A DNA stretch of 64,000 nt from Brevundimonas sp. Root608 (GCF_001427825.1 NZ_LMGT01000005.1:186001-250000), one strand, 5' to 3'; positions 44,656 to 54,255 are shown, counted from the stretch's first letter. The notes: generated by a model not told the origin, from the sequence alone. Numbers and translations are program-made.

Positions 44656-45075
44656 TCAGGCCCCGGGTCGCGCCTTCAGCTCATCGCGAATCTCGGCCAG
44701 CAGAGCTTCGGTCGGCGTGGGGGCGGGCGCCGTCTCCGGTTGGGCCGCCTGCTCGCGGCGCATCCGGTTGATGCCCTTGACCAGCAGGAACACCACAAAG
44801 GCCACGATGGCGAACTGGATCAGGGTGTTGATGAAGGCGCCGTACTGGATGGCCACCTCCTCGACCGCCTCGGTGGAGAGGTCCTCGGGGGCCAGAACCC
44901 ATTTCAGATTGGCGAAATCGACCCGGCCCAGCGCCAGGCCGATCGGCGGCATGATCACCTGTTCGACCAGGCTGGTGACGATCTTGCCGAATGACGCGCC
45001 GATGATGACGCCCACCGCCAGGTCGACGACATTGCCCCGGGCGATGAACTCCTTGAACTCGGTCATGAGGCCCAT
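44656..45075 (-). CDS. mscL: large-conductance mechanosensitive channel MscL
   Basis: Homopentameric inner-membrane channel that opens under hypo-osmotic shock. 139 residues: the N-terminal helix EFKEFIARGNVVDLAVGVIIG leads into pore helix TM1, a periplasmic loop, TM2 at about residues 80-105 (FAIVAFVVFLLVKGINRM), and a C-terminal charged helix with an extra Ala/Pro segment. All is as in typical MscL. It follows ihfB by about 17 bp on the same strand. Confidence 0.97.
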   Translation of the reverse strand: MGLMTEFKEFIARGNVVDLAVGVIIGASFGKIVTSLVEQVIMPPIGLALGRVDFANLKWVLAPEDLSTEAVEEVAIQYGAFINTLIQFAIVAFVVFLLVKGINRMRREQAAQPETAPAPTPTEALLAEIRDELKARPGA

Positions 45076-45091
45076 CGTCGATCTCCGGAGT

Positions 45092-45379
45092 TCAGGCGTC
45101 GGCCGCGTTCAGCCGCTCGCGCAGCTCCTTGCCGCTCTTGAAGAAGGGCACGGCCTTGGCCGGCACATCGACGGTTTCGCCGGTGCGGGGATTGCGCCCC
45201 GCCCGCGCGGGACGGGCCCGGACGGAAAAGGCGCCGAAGCCGCGAAGCTCCACGCGGCCGCCCTCGCCGAGCGAATCGACCATCTGGCCGAGCACGATAT
45301 TGACCACCCGTTCGACCTCGGCATGGGTCAGATGGGTGTTCTCGGCAGCGAGCTTCTCGATCAGCTCAGACTTTATCAT
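45092..45379 (-). CDS. ihfB: integration host factor subunit beta
   Basis: DNA-bending subunit of the IHF heterodimer, 95 residues. The HU-fold signature reads [27 protein letters not shown] (about residues 40-67) with the GRNPRTGE intercalating arm, and [12 protein letters not shown] at the end. It is placed downstream of rpsA, the usual order in proteobacteria. IHF is required for many sigma-54 promoters; rpoN is encoded 8 kb away in this window. Confidence 0.96.
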   Translation of the reverse strand: MIKSELIEKLAAENTHLTHAEVERVVNIVLGQMVDSLGEGGRVELRGFGAFSVRARPARAGRNPRTGETVDVPAKAVPFFKSGKELRERLNAADA

Positions 45380-45544
45380 CGGCAGGCCCCCGCCCAGTTC
45401 AGCCCTTCCCAGAGCCCATACGGGTGCATCCGGGCACGGGATGCAACCCCACCCTAGCCTCCACCCGCCGCAGGAAAAAGCCCCGCCTGGTCGATTGACC
45501 GGCGAAATGTCGGTTAACGCTCATAAATCTGCGAGTCGCGCGCA

Positions 45545-45576
45545 CGAAAAAGGCGGCGGGACTGCTCCCGCCGCCT
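45545..45576 (-). terminator. intrinsic terminator of rpsA
   Basis: A perfect 10-bp GC stem (45551-45560 and 45567-45576) with loop ACTGCT, followed on the minus strand by TTTTT. It lies 27 bp after the rpsA stop. Confidence 0.9.
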
Positions 45577-45602
45577 GATCCGTATCCAGATCACAAAGGA
45601 GA

Positions 45603-47312
45603 CTATTCCTTGGCGCCGGCCTTCTCGCGAAGGGCCGCGCCCAGGATGTCGCCCAGCGAGGCGCCCGAGTCCGACGAACCGAACTGTTCGATCGCCGCGG
45701 TCTCGTCCTTCATTTCCAGAGCCTTGATCGACACCGAGACGCGGCGCGAGGCCTTGTCGATGCCGGTGACCATGGCGTCGACGCGATCGCCGACCGAGAA
45801 GCGCTCGGTGCGCTGGTCGTTGCGGTCGCGCGACAGGTCGGACTTGCGGATGAAGGCGGTCGCCGGAGCGTCGTCTTCACCGAACTTGACCTCGATGCCG
45901 CCGGTTTCCACCGACGTCACGGTGACGGTGACCTGCTGGCCCTTCTTGAAGGTGTCGCCTTCCATCGGGTCGCCGCCCAGCTGCTTGATGCCCAGCGAGA
46001 CGCGTTCCTTCTCGACGTCGACGTCCAGCACCTTGGCCTTGACGGTTTCGCCCTTGCGGTAGCGCTGGATGGCTTCCTCGCCGGAGACGTTCCAGTCCAG
46101 GTCGGACAGGTGGACCATGCCGTCGATGTCGTTGTCCAGGCCGATGAACAGGCCGAACTCGGTGGCGTTCTTGACCTCGCCCTCGACGGTCGAACCGATC
46201 GGGTTGGCGGCCACGAAGGCGTCCCACGGGTTGTCCTGGGCCTGCTTGAGGCCCAGCGAGATGCGGCGCTTGGAGGCGTCGACGTCCAGCACGACCACAT
46301 CGACTTCCTGCGAGGTCGAGACGATCTTGCCCGGGTGGACGTTCTTCTTGGTCCAGGACATTTCCGAGACGTGGACCAGGCCTTCAACGCCGGCTTCCAG
46401 CTCGACGAACGCGCCGTAGTCGGTGATGTTGGTGATGCGGCCGGTCATCTTGGCGCCGACCGGGTATTTCGCTTCCACGCCGTCCCACGGATCGGTCTGC
46501 AGCTGCTTCATGCCGAGGCTGATGCGCTGGGTGTCCGGGTTGATCTTGACGATCTGGACCTTGACGGTGTCGCCGACGGCGAGGACCTGCGAGGGGTGCG
46601 AGACGCGCTTCCACGACATGTCGGTGACGTGCAGCAGGCCGTCGATGCCGCCCAGGTCCACGAACGCGCCGTAGTCGGTGATGTTCTTGACCACGCCTTC
46701 GCGGACTTCGCCTTCCAGCAGCTGGCCGACCAGTTCGGTGCGCTGTTCGGCGCGGGCTTCTTCCAGGATGGCGCGACGCGAGACGACGATGTTGCCGCGC
46801 GGACGGTCCATTTTCAGGATGGCGAAGGGCTGTTCCTTGCCCATCAGCGGGCCGACGTCGCGCACCGGGCGGATGTCGACCTGCGAGCCCGGCAGGAAGG
46901 CCGAGGCGCCGCCGAGGTCGACGGTGAAGCCGCCCTTGACGCGGCCGACGATGGCGCCGTTGACCGGCTGGCCTTCGGCGAACACGACTTCCAGACGGGT
47001 CCAGGCTTCTTCGCGGCGAGCCTTGTCGCGGCTGATGACGGCTTCACCCAGGGCGTTCTCGACGCGCTCGAGATAGACTTCGACATTGTCGCCGAGCTTC
47101 GGAATGACGGCGCCTTCGCCGATGCCGAACTCGCGGGCCGGGATGCGGCCTTCGGTCTTCAGACCGACGTCGATGATCAGGATGTCCTTTTCGATGCCGA
47201 CGACGCGGCCGTGGACGACCTGGCCTTCGCCGAGGTCGCGGCCCTGAAGGGTTTCGTCGAGCAGCGCGGCGAAGTCGTCACGCGAGGGAGAGAAGCTTTG
47301 GGTGTCAGTCAT
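45603..47312 (-). CDS. rpsA: 30S ribosomal protein S1
   Basis: Essential mRNA-binding ribosomal protein, 569 residues with six S1 (OB-fold) repeats. They start at about residues 37 (GQVVHGRVVGIEKDILIIDV), 122, 208 (GEVREGVVKNITDYGAFVDLGG), 293 (GAKMTGRITNITDYGAFVEL), 380 and 467. The central repeats are the best conserved and carry RNA-contact aromatics. A C-terminal segment ends GDILGAALREKAGAKE. It lies between cmk and ihfB on one strand; the strong terminator after it separates ihfB. Confidence 0.97.
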   Translation of the reverse strand: MTDTQSFSPSRDDFAALLDETLQGRDLGEGQVVHGRVVGIEKDILIIDVGLKTEGRIPAREFGIGEGAVIPKLGDNVEVYLERVENALGEAVISRDKARREEAWTRLEVVFAEGQPVNGAIVGRVKGGFTVDLGGASAFLPGSQVDIRPVRDVGPLMGKEQPFAILKMDRPRGNIVVSRRAILEEARAEQRTELVGQLLEGEVREGVVKNITDYGAFVDLGGIDGLLHVTDMSWKRVSHPSQVLAVGDTVKVQIVKINPDTQRISLGMKQLQTDPWDGVEAKYPVGAKMTGRITNITDYGAFVELEAGVEGLVHVSEMSWTKKNVHPGKIVSTSQEVDVVVLDVDASKRRISLGLKQAQDNPWDAFVAANPIGSTVEGEVKNATEFGLFIGLDNDIDGMVHLSDLDWNVSGEEAIQRYRKGETVKAKVLDVDVEKERVSLGIKQLGGDPMEGDTFKKGQQVTVTVTSVETGGIEVKFGEDDAPATAFIRKSDLSRDRNDQRTERFSVGDRVDAMVTGIDKASRRVSVSIKALEMKDETAAIEQFGSSDSGASLGDILGAALREKAGAKE

Positions 47313-47466
47313 GCAGTGTTGAGGTTTCTAACGGCTGTGGCGCGCGACCGAACGGCCCCGCGCGAGGTGAGTGTGAAAGGGGTCATCAGGTCGTCAGGAC
47401 GCGAGGCGAATGAACCAGAACGCCCGCGGAAGCCGAGGATGACGCGCTGGATTTGCCTTTGGGCCC

Positions 47467-48117
47467 CTAAAGGCCGTTCCGGACACGCGCCGCCTCGACG
47501 ATACGGCGGGCCGCATCGAAGGCGGTCTCTATATCCATTTCGGTCGTGTCCAGCAAGACGGCGTCATCAGCCTGGATCATAGGGGCAGCGCCCCGGCCCG
47601 CATCACGCTCGTCGCGCCGCACGATGTCGGCCAGCATGTCTTCATAGGCGATGGCGTCGCCCCGGCCCGTCAACTGCTTCCAGCGGCGCATCGCCCGAAC
47701 TTCCGGGGCCGCGGTCACGAACAGCTTGGCCTGGGCGTCCGGCGCAATGACGGTGCCGATGTCGCGTCCGTCGAGCACCGCTCCGCCGGGCCGGGCGGCG
47801 AACGCTTTCTGGAAGGCCAACAGGGCCGCACGCACGCCTGGATAGCCGGCGACCCTGCTGGCGGCTTCGCCGGCTCCCCGGTCGGTCAGCCGGTCGGTGT
47901 CGATCAGGTGGCTGGCGTCCAGCGCCCGCGCTATCGCCTCGGCGGCGGCGGCGTCCGCCAGAGATCGCCCCGCGTCCAGCACGCCCAGCCCCACGGCCCG
48001 GTACAGCAGACCCGTGTCGAGATGCGGCAGGCCATAGGTCCGCGCCAGCCGGGCGGCGATCGTGCCCTTGCCCGAGGCGGCGGGGCCGTCGACGGCGATA
48101 ATCAGAAATCGGTTCAT
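47467..48117 (-). CDS. cmk: cytidylate kinase
   Basis: Phosphorylates CMP and dCMP. The 216-residue protein has the P-loop [14 protein letters not shown] (about residues 8-21), GLLYRAVGL, the [16 protein letters not shown]-binding motif and the lid [13 protein letters not shown] region. Its start overlaps the aroA stop by ATGA, and rpsA follows 150 bp downstream: the classical aroA-cmk-rpsA-ihfB order. Confidence 0.97.
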   Translation of the reverse strand: MNRFLIIAVDGPAASGKGTIAARLARTYGLPHLDTGLLYRAVGLGVLDAGRSLADAAAAEAIARALDASHLIDTDRLTDRGAGEAASRVAGYPGVRAALLAFQKAFAARPGGAVLDGRDIGTVIAPDAQAKLFVTAAPEVRAMRRWKQLTGRGDAIAYEDMLADIVRRDERDAGRGAAPMIQADDAVLLDTTEMDIETAFDAARRIVEAARVRNGL

Positions 48118-49436
48118 TCAGACGCTGCGATATCGGCCCCGAGGCCTCGCATCAACTCGACAAATCCCGGAAAGCTCGTCGCGATCATGCCCGGTTCGTC
48201 GACAGCGACCGCCTCGTCGGCCGCCAGGCCCAGCACCAGATGGCTCATGGCGATGCGGTGATCGCCGTGGGTGGTGATGGTCGCGCCGCCCCGAACCGGG
48301 CCGCCGGCGACGGTGAAGCCTTCAGGTTCCTCTTCCACCGCGACGCCGCAAGCCTTCAGGCCCGCCGCCATCAGGGCGATGCGGTCGCTTTCCTTGACCC
48401 GCATCTCGCCGATGCCGCGCATGACGGTGGAGCCCGCCGCGAAGGCGGCGGTGGCGGCAAGGATCGGATATTCGTCGATCATCGAGGCGGCTCGTTCCGG
48501 CGGCACGACCACGCCGGTCAGGGCCGAATGCCGCGCCGTCACGTCGCCCACCTCTTCCCCGCCGGCCATGCGGCGGTTCGAGACCGTCAGATCGGCCCCC
48601 ATCTCGCGCCATGTCTCGAACAGGCCGGTGCGCAGCGGATTGAGCATGACGCCTTCGACGGTCACCTCCGAGCCCGGAACGATCAGCCCCGCCGCCAGCG
48701 GGAAAGCCGCCGAGGATGGATCGCCGGGCACGGCGACGGTGGTTCCCGTCAACGCCTGCCCGCCCTTCAGACTGACGCGCCAGCCCTGTTCCATCGGCAG
48801 CACCCCGACCTCGACCCCGAAGGCGCGCAGCATCCGTTCGGTGTGGTCGCGGCTCGGTTCGGGCTCGGCCACCGTGATCACGCCGTTCGCGTTCAGCCCG
48901 GCCAGCAGGATGGCCGACTTCACCTGCGCTGACGCCACCGGCTGAACAAAATCGATCGCGGCCAGATCCCCGCCCTGAATCTCGACGGGCAGGCGATCCG
49001 GTTCCGCCCTCCAGCCGAAACGCGCGCCCATTTCCGCCAACGGCCCGGTCACCCGCTTCATCGGACGTTTGCGCAGGCTGGCGTCGCCGTCGAAGGTCAC
49101 GGCGATCGGATAGCCCGCCGCCGCGCCCATCAGCAGCCGTACGCCTGTGCCGGCGTTGCCGCAGTCGATAACGCCGGCCGGCTGTTTGAATCCGCCCTGC
49201 CCAGTCACCCGCCAGCGGCCTTCGCCCAGCCGCTCCACGGTCGCTCCGAAGGCTTCCACCGCCCGCGCGGTCGCCAGCACGTCGTCGCCTTCCAGCAACC
49301 CCTCGATCTCGGTCACACCCGTGGCCATCGCTCCCAGAATCAGGACGCGGTGCGACATGGACTTGTCGCCGGGAGCGCGCACGAGGCCGTTCAGCGAAGC
49401 GCTGCGGCGGGCGGTCAGATAGCCTGGGGTCGACAC
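48114..49436 (-). CDS. aroA: 3-phosphoshikimate 1-carboxyvinyltransferase (EPSP synthase)
   Basis: Sixth shikimate-pathway enzyme, making EPSP from shikimate-3-phosphate and PEP. 440 residues from GTG at 49436, preceded by GGAGA. It begins [20 protein letters not shown]. The glyphosate-related loop is [14 protein letters not shown] with a glycine followed by threonine-glycine-valine, and later [11 protein letters not shown] and [18 protein letters not shown] carry catalytic residues. The GDKSMSHR and [11 protein letters not shown] pattern resembles class II (glyphosate-tolerant) enzymes, as in Agrobacterium. An open frame to 49607 overlaps the divergent gene and is not used. Confidence 0.95.
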   Translation of the reverse strand: MSTPGYLTARRSASLNGLVRAPGDKSMSHRVLILGAMATGVTEIEGLLEGDDVLATARAVEAFGATVERLGEGRWRVTGQGGFKQPAGVIDCGNAGTGVRLLMGAAAGYPIAVTFDGDASLRKRPMKRVTGPLAEMGARFGWRAEPDRLPVEIQGGDLAAIDFVQPVASAQVKSAILLAGLNANGVITVAEPEPSRDHTERMLRAFGVEVGVLPMEQGWRVSLKGGQALTGTTVAVPGDPSSAAFPLAAGLIVPGSEVTVEGVMLNPLRTGLFETWREMGADLTVSNRRMAGGEEVGDVTARHSALTGVVVPPERAASMIDEYPILAATAAFAAGSTVMRGIGEMRVKESDRIALMAAGLKACGVAVEEEPEGFTVAGGPVRGGATITTHGDHRIAMSHLVLGLAADEAVAVDEPGMIATSFPGFVELMRGLGADIAASE

Positions 49437-49554
49437 CCTGCGGTCTCCGGGAGGGTCAGCGGGCGCGGGCGCGCGGAGATGGTTTTTGACAGCGGCGTCA
49501 GGGGGTGGCAAGGGAGCCGCCCCATTTCCCCACTCCCGCCAAAGGTCTTCAACC

Positions 49555-50016
49555 GTGGCCAAACCCGAACTGGGCCAGAAGCAGGTCTGCCCGAACTGCC
49601 AGGCCAAATTCTATGACCTGGGCCGCCGCCCGGCTCATTGCCCCAAATGCGCGACCGATTTCGATCCGGAGGAGGCGCTGAAGCTGCGCAACCGCCGTGG
49701 CCGTCCGGCCGGCTATCCCGCCGACGAGGCCGACGAGGATCAGGTCAAGGACAAGAAGGTCGACGGCGACGAGGACGAGGAAGAAGAAGCCGTCGCGACG
49801 CCCGAGATCGATCAGGAGGGCCACGAGCCCATCCTGACGCCCGACGACGACGACGACGCCCCCGTCGACCCGACCGAGGAGCCCGGCATGGGCGAGGCGA
49901 CCGAGGACGACGACGTCCTGGCCGATGACGATGACGACGATTCGGTCCCGTTCATCGAGGACGAGGACGACGACGCGTTCGAGGACGAGATCAAGACGCC
50001 CAAGGACGACGAATAG
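49555..50016 (+). CDS. TIGR02300 family zinc-ribbon acidic protein
   Basis: A conserved alphaproteobacterial protein of unknown function. 153 residues from GTG at 49555: the N-terminal segment [20 protein letters not shown] then CPKC forms a four-cysteine zinc ribbon, followed by [14 protein letters not shown]. The rest is an almost wholly Asp/Glu tail with several poly-Asp runs, so it is intrinsically disordered and very acidic. It is divergent from aroA, 119 bp away. Confidence 0.9.
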   Translation: MAKPELGQKQVCPNCQAKFYDLGRRPAHCPKCATDFDPEEALKLRNRRGRPAGYPADEADEDQVKDKKVDGDEDEEEEAVATPEIDQEGHEPILTPDDDDDAPVDPTEEPGMGEATEDDDVLADDDDDDSVPFIEDEDDDAFEDEIKTPKDDE

Positions 50017-50029
50017 GCTTTTTTCGGAC

Positions 50030-50063
50030 CTCCGCCGGACGACTTTTCACACGTCCGGCGGAG
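50030..50063 (+). terminator. stem-loop after the TIGR02300 gene
   Basis: A perfect 12-bp inverted repeat CTCCGCCGGACG / CGTCCGGCGGAG with a 10-base loop, 14 bp after the stop. No U-tract follows, so it may protect the 3' end rather than terminate by itself. Confidence 0.6.
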
Positions 50064-50171
50064 ACGAAAATAAATGGCTGGACCGGGGTTGATCGCGATC
50101 AGGCCCTGACATAGGTTCCGCCGCCTCGCAGCAGGGCCTCCCGGCCCCCACGCGATCCGACCGAAAGGTTC

Positions 50172-50247
<76 letters not shown>

Positions 50248-50250
50248 TCG

Positions 50251-50278
50251 AAGGCCCCGCGGGAAACCGCGGGGCCTT
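50251..50278 (+). terminator. stem-loop after tRNA-Ala
   Basis: Perfect 12-bp stem AAGGCCCCGCGG / CCGCGGGGCCTT with a GAAA tetraloop, 3 bp after the tRNA. No long T-tract follows. Confidence 0.75.
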
Positions 50279-50398
50279 CGTCCCATCCGGCTCCCGGTTG
50301 ATCTCGGGTCCATCCTGCCCCATCTGCACGATACGCCGACGCCTCGCCGATGACGGGGGGCGCAGACGGCGCAAGGCCTGCTTCGGGGGCATGAAACG

Positions 50399-50818
50399 AT
50401 GACGACGCGAACCATATTGTTCGACAGCCCCTTCCTGCTGGGCTTCGACCACACCCGGGCGATGATCGACCGGGCCGCCCGCGCCGCCGCGGACAGCTAT
50501 CCGCCCTACAATGTCGAACAGCGGGGCGAGCACGCCGTGCGGATCACCCTGGCGGTCGCCGGCTTCGGCCCCGAGGATCTGGCCGTGACCCTCGAAGGCC
50601 GCCAGCTGACCATCGCCGGCAAGCGCGAACCGTCCGACAAGGCCGACCAGGCGTTTCTGCATCGCGGCATCGCGGGCCGCGGCTTCGTCCGCAGCTTCGT
50701 GCTGGCCGACGGGCTGGAGGTGGAGGAGGCGCGACTGGAGCATGGCCTCCTGCATGTCGACATGCGGCGCCCGGAAGACCTGCCGACGGTGCGGCGCATC
50801 CCCATCACCACGGGCTGA
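50399..50818 (+). CDS. small heat-shock protein, Hsp20/alpha-crystallin family
   Basis: ATP-independent holdase chaperone of 139 residues. The alpha-crystallin domain runs from about residue 37 to 130: PYNVEQRGEHAVRITLAVAG at its start, LTIAGKREPS, then FLHRGIAGRGFVRSFVLADG, the strand set that defines bacterial class A Hsp20 proteins (IbpA type), and a final IPI-type motif (RRIPI) for oligomer contacts. It is followed 84 bp later by DUF1150, its common neighbour. No ROSE-like thermometer was recognised in the short leader, which was not folded computationally. Confidence 0.94.
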   Translation: MTTRTILFDSPFLLGFDHTRAMIDRAARAAADSYPPYNVEQRGEHAVRITLAVAGFGPEDLAVTLEGRQLTIAGKREPSDKADQAFLHRGIAGRGFVRSFVLADGLEVEEARLEHGLLHVDMRRPEDLPTVRRIPITTG

Positions 50819-50902
50819 AAGCCGCGTTTTCCGGTCGCCGCTTTCGGGGCCGGACCCATAAGCCCTCGACGGGCGTTAGTTCAGCGTAAGGAGGCGGTCT
50901 TG

Positions 50903-51160
50903 ATGACGCCCATGAAGATGACCAAGAAGGATTTTGAAGGCCTGGGCGCGCCCGACCTTGTCTATGTGCGGGAAATCCGCGCCTCCGACGTTCTGGCCGA
51001 TGTCGTGCCGGAAGAGTCGAAGGGGCTGAAGATCGACCCCGAGGCGACGCTTTTCGCCGTGCACGCCGCCGACGGCGAGCGGCTGGCGGTGATGATGGAT
51101 CGTGAAACCGCCTTCGCCGCGGCCGTGGCCCACGAGCTGGAGCCCGTGTCCGTCCACTGA
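50903..51160 (+). CDS. DUF1150 family protein
   Basis: A conserved alphaproteobacterial small protein (85 residues) of unknown function that usually sits beside Hsp20 genes. Landmarks: DLVYVREIRASDVLADV and the end VMMDRETAFAAAVAHELEPVSVH. The ATG at 50903 and a TTG at 50900 are both possible starts. It has an AAGGAGG site upstream. Convergent with ptsN, separated by 6 bp. Confidence 0.88.
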   Translation: MTPMKMTKKDFEGLGAPDLVYVREIRASDVLADVVPEESKGLKIDPEATLFAVHAADGERLAVMMDRETAFAAAVAHELEPVSVH

Positions 51161-51166
51161 CGGCCC

Positions 51167-51634
51167 TCAGGCCGCCGTGGCCGGGGCCTGGTCCTTGACG
51201 AAAAGAGCGCGGATGGCGTCGGTGGTGCGGGCCTGCCGCAGCTGCTCGCGCATCTCCGGCGAACGCAGGGCGCGCGAGATCGCGGCCAGCGCCCGCAGAT
51301 GCTCGGCGCCGTCCCGGGGCGGAGCGAACAGGGCGAACAGCAGATCAACGGGGCGATCGTCGACCGCGCCATAGGCCACCGGCGTATCCAGGCGCACGAA
51401 CACCGCCGTGACCCGCCCGACGCCCTCAAGTCGGGCATGCGGCACGGCGACGCCCGAGCCGAGGCCGGTGGAGCCGAGGGCCTCGCGCTCCAGCAGCGCT
51501 TCCATCACGCGATTTTCCGGCAAGCCCAGCGCCTGGGCGGCGGCCTCGGCCACCGTATGCAGGGCCTGGCGCTTCGACGATGCGCCGCTGCGCAGGACGA
51601 CGCCGCCGTCCGCCAGCAAATCACCGATGTCCAT
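51167..51634 (-). CDS. ptsN: PTS IIA-like nitrogen regulatory protein PtsN
   Basis: EIIA-Ntr of the nitrogen-related phosphotransferase system, 155 residues from the ATG at 51634. The phospho-acceptor histidine is in GVAVPHARLEGV (about residue 66). The opening IGDLLADGGVVLRSGASSKR and DLLFALFAPPRDGAEHL complete the family picture. In alphaproteobacteria it links nitrogen state to other regulators. It lies downstream of hpf and rpoN in the standard order. Confidence 0.95.
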   Translation of the reverse strand: MDIGDLLADGGVVLRSGASSKRQALHTVAEAAAQALGLPENRVMEALLEREALGSTGLGSGVAVPHARLEGVGRVTAVFVRLDTPVAYGAVDDRPVDLLFALFAPPRDGAEHLRALAAISRALRSPEMREQLRQARTTDAIRALFVKDQAPATAA

Positions 51635-51709
51635 GAGGAGTTCCCGACTCTGCCCATACATCCCGAACGGGCGGGGGCCGTTTAGACCACCCGCCTCTAT
51701 TGGGGAAGA

Positions 51710-52375
51710 CTATACGCTCTTACCGTTTACCGAACCGTGTCCGTTGACCGATTTCGACGTCCGCTCCGGATCGATCCAGCCCACGTTTCCGTCGGGCCGG
51801 CGGTAGACCACCGAAATGCCGCCGTGGGCCGCATTGCGGAACAGGACGACCGGATAGCCGGTCATGTCCAGTTCGAGCACGGCGCGTCCGACCGTGATCG
51901 TGCGGATCTCCGCCTCGGTCTCGGCGATGACCATGCCGACGGGCGGGGGTTCGCCGGGCGCGCCCGCATCGCCGAAGTCCGCGTCCTCGACCTCATCGGG
52001 GCTGCGCAGGACGATGCTTCGCGCCACGTCGCGGGCCGCGTTCTCCGACTTCTCGGGCGACAGGCCGCGCGGGCCAGCGTGATGGTTCTTGAGCCGACGC
52101 TTGTAGCGACGGACGCGCTTCTCGAGCTTCTCTAGCGAATCCGAGAACGCACCGTGGGCGTCGCCGCCCAGCCCGCTGGTGACGATGGCCTCTCCGGACG
52201 CCAGACGGACCCAACAGTCCACCTTGAAGCCGTGGCCGTCCTTGGACACCACGACCTCGGCGTCCTGGGCGCCGCGTTCGAAATATTTGCCGATCCCGTC
52301 TTCGAGTTCCTGGGAGATGCGCGAGCCTAACGCGTCGCCGACATCCACGTGCTTGCCGCTGACTTGGATTTGCAT
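51710..52375 (-). CDS. hpf: ribosome hibernation promoting factor, long form
   Basis: Binds 30S subunits and, in the long form, dimerises ribosomes as 100S particles. 221 residues from the ATG at 52375: N-terminal domain MQIQVSGKHVDVGDALG to about residue 105 (with ALGSRISQELEDGIGKYFER), a linker rich in acidic residues, and the C-terminal dimerisation domain (about 165-210) with VGRAVLELDMTGYPVVLFRN and GGISVVYRRPDGNVGWIDP. A much longer open frame upstream is non-homologous. The region before it carries iterated repeats. Confidence 0.94.
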   Translation of the reverse strand: MQIQVSGKHVDVGDALGSRISQELEDGIGKYFERGAQDAEVVVSKDGHGFKVDCWVRLASGEAIVTSGLGGDAHGAFSDSLEKLEKRVRRYKRRLKNHHAGPRGLSPEKSENAARDVARSIVLRSPDEVEDADFGDAGAPGEPPPVGMVIAETEAEIRTITVGRAVLELDMTGYPVVLFRNAAHGGISVVYRRPDGNVGWIDPERTSKSVNGHGSVNGKSV

Positions 52376-52449
52376 GTCGATAGAACGCGACCGATCGCGA
52401 ATGGTGTCAACGCCGATCACTGAAATGTGGTGACGCTCGAGGCGGGGGA

Positions 52450-52543
52450 GAATTCGACGATCGGGGCGCCGGGGAATTCGACCACTTGAGGGACGAGGAA
52501 TTCGACGACGGATTTCGACGACTGAACGGAGAATTCGACGACG
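52450..52543. repeat. five iterated GAATTCGACGA-type motifs upstream of hpf
   Basis: Copies start at 52450 (GAATTCGACGA), 52474 (GAATTCGACCA), 52498 (GAATTCGACGACG), 52511 (GATTTCGACGAC) and 52531 (GAATTCGACGACG). The first three are exactly 24 bp apart. They fill the gap between the rpoN stop (52576) and the hpf start (52375). The last copy with its CGGA prefix and GACGACGG suffix recurs at the dnaE2 palindrome. Likely binding-site array or degenerate tandem duplication. Confidence 0.8.
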
Positions 52544-52575
52544 GGCGAGTGATACAGGAGCGACAGCCGGGGCGG

Positions 52576-54093
52576 TCAACCCGTCCGCAGCATCCGCTTG
52601 CGCTCGACCGACGAGGGAATGCGCAGGGCCTCGCGGTATTTGGCCACGGTGCGGCGGGCGATGTCGATGCCGGTCTCTTTCAGAATTTCCACGATCCGGT
52701 CGTCGGACAGGACGTCGCCGTCCCGGCCCTCGGTTTCGATCATGGCCTTGATCCGGTGCCGCACGGCCTCGGCCGAGTGGGTGGCCCCGCCGTCGGACGA
52801 CTGGATCGCCGCGGTGAAGAAGAATTTCAGCTCGAAGACGCCGCGCGGGGTCGAGACGTATTTGTTCGAGGTCACCCGCGAGACCGTCGACTCGTGCATG
52901 CCGATGGCGTCGGCGACGGTCTTCAGGTTCAGCGGCCGCAGGAACTCCACGCCGAAGGCGAGGAAGGCGTCCTGCTGGCGCACGATCTCGGACGAGACCT
53001 TGAGAATGGTCTTCGCCCGCTGGTCCAGCGACTTCACCAGCCAGCTGGCCTGGGCCGCGCAGTCCGCGACGAAGGTCTTTTCCACGTCCGAGCGCGAACC
53101 CGCCGCCACCACGCCGTGATAGCGCTTGTCCATGATCAGGCGCGGCAGGGTGTCCGCGTTCAGTTCGACCTTCCAGCCGCCGGCGGGATCGGCGCGCACA
53201 TGGACGTCGGGGATCACCGTCTGGGCCGGTTCGCCGCCGAAGCCCGCGCCCGGTCGGGGCGTCAGCGCCTTCAGCTCCGCGATCATCTCGGCCATGTCCT
53301 CGGCGTCGACGCCGCAGGCCTTGCGCAGGGCCGACAGGTCCCGTTTGGCCAGCAGGTCCAGATTCTCCAGCAGACAACCCATGGCCGGGTCGAAGCGGTT
53401 GCGCTCGATCAGCTGCAGCTTCAGGCATTCGGGCACGGACCGCGCCATGACGCCGGTCGGCTCGAAGCCGTGGCAGACGGTCAGCACCGCCTCGACGCGT
53501 TCCAGCGGAATGCCCAGCCGGTCCGCCACCTCGTTCAGGTCGCCGCGCAGATAGCCGCCCTCGTCGACGCCGTCGATCAGGGTCAGGGCGATGGCGTGGT
53601 CGGAGGGCGAGAACCCGGCCTGCGAGGCCTGGCCCTGCAGATGCTCCCACAGGGTGGCGTCGCGGGTGTCGGGCTGTTCGCGGCCCTCGCCGTCGGGCAG
53701 GCCGCCGCCCGAGCCGGCGCGCGACCAGTCGTTGAGCCCGACCTGGGCCTCGCCGGTCCCGACATCCTCCATCCGGTCCGAGGTGCGCTCGCCGGGGCTG
53801 GCGTCGCCGTAGACGTCGTCGGAGCGCGCATCCAGCGAGCGGTCCGCGTCGGCCACCCGGCCCTCGTCAAAACTCATCTCGGCGGCGTCGTGGCTCTCGA
53901 CCGCAGCCGGAGGCTCGGTCTCGCCGCCCGGTTCGGCGTCCTCGCGCTGCAACAGCGGATTGCGCTCCAGCTCGGCCTCGACGAAGGCGTCCAGCTCGAG
54001 GTTCGACAGTTGCAGCAGCTTGATCGCCTGCTGCAGCTGGGGCGTGATGACCAGCCCCTGGCCCTGCCTGATCTCCAGCCTCTGACCGAGCAC
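52576..54093 (-). CDS. rpoN: RNA polymerase sigma-54 factor
   Basis: Alternative sigma factor used with enhancer-binding activators for nitrogen, flagellar and stalk genes in this group. 505 residues. Region I is QRLEIRQGQGLVITPQLQQAI..., Gln-rich and required for activation; region II is the acidic stretch at about 55-115. Region III includes HESTVSRVTSNKYVSTPRGVFELK, and the RpoN box ARRTVAKYREALRIPSS lies near residue 480. Start GTG at 54093 with a GGGGGA site. It lies between the lpt genes and hpf-ptsN, but lptB is separated from it by an oppositely oriented M20 gene. Confidence 0.97.
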   Translation of the reverse strand: MLGQRLEIRQGQGLVITPQLQQAIKLLQLSNLELDAFVEAELERNPLLQREDAEPGGETEPPAAVESHDAAEMSFDEGRVADADRSLDARSDDVYGDASPGERTSDRMEDVGTGEAQVGLNDWSRAGSGGGLPDGEGREQPDTRDATLWEHLQGQASQAGFSPSDHAIALTLIDGVDEGGYLRGDLNEVADRLGIPLERVEAVLTVCHGFEPTGVMARSVPECLKLQLIERNRFDPAMGCLLENLDLLAKRDLSALRKACGVDAEDMAEMIAELKALTPRPGAGFGGEPAQTVIPDVHVRADPAGGWKVELNADTLPRLIMDKRYHGVVAAGSRSDVEKTFVADCAAQASWLVKSLDQRAKTILKVSSEIVRQQDAFLAFGVEFLRPLNLKTVADAIGMHESTVSRVTSNKYVSTPRGVFELKFFFTAAIQSSDGGATHSAEAVRHRIKAMIETEGRDGDVLSDDRIVEILKETGIDIARRTVAKYREALRIPSSVERKRMLRTG

Positions 54094-54164
54094 CGTATTC
54101 CCCCGTGCAAGCCGTCGCCGCCCCGTGGCCCGAAACTTGCTGGGGCGACTGTGTCGCCGAACCG

Positions 54165-54180
54165 GTTAACGGTGTTCTAA
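54165..54180. promoter_or_regulatory. CtrA-like box near rpoN
   Basis: On the minus strand the bases read TTAG-AACACCG-TTAAC, one mismatch from the CtrA consensus TTAA-N7-TTAAC. It is 72 bp upstream of rpoN. A single near-match in one region is weak evidence. Confidence 0.3.
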
Positions 54181-54255
54181 ACGCCGGGGCGACCGCGTGC
54201 GCTTTACTCCGGGCCATGGATCGGAAACGCTGAGGCCTTCCAGCCAGAGGTCGCC

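Noticed and set aside
51710..53650. 646-codon frame as one protein
   Set aside because: Only the last 221 residues (hpf) show homology; the upstream part overlaps rpoN in another frame and passes through the repeat array.
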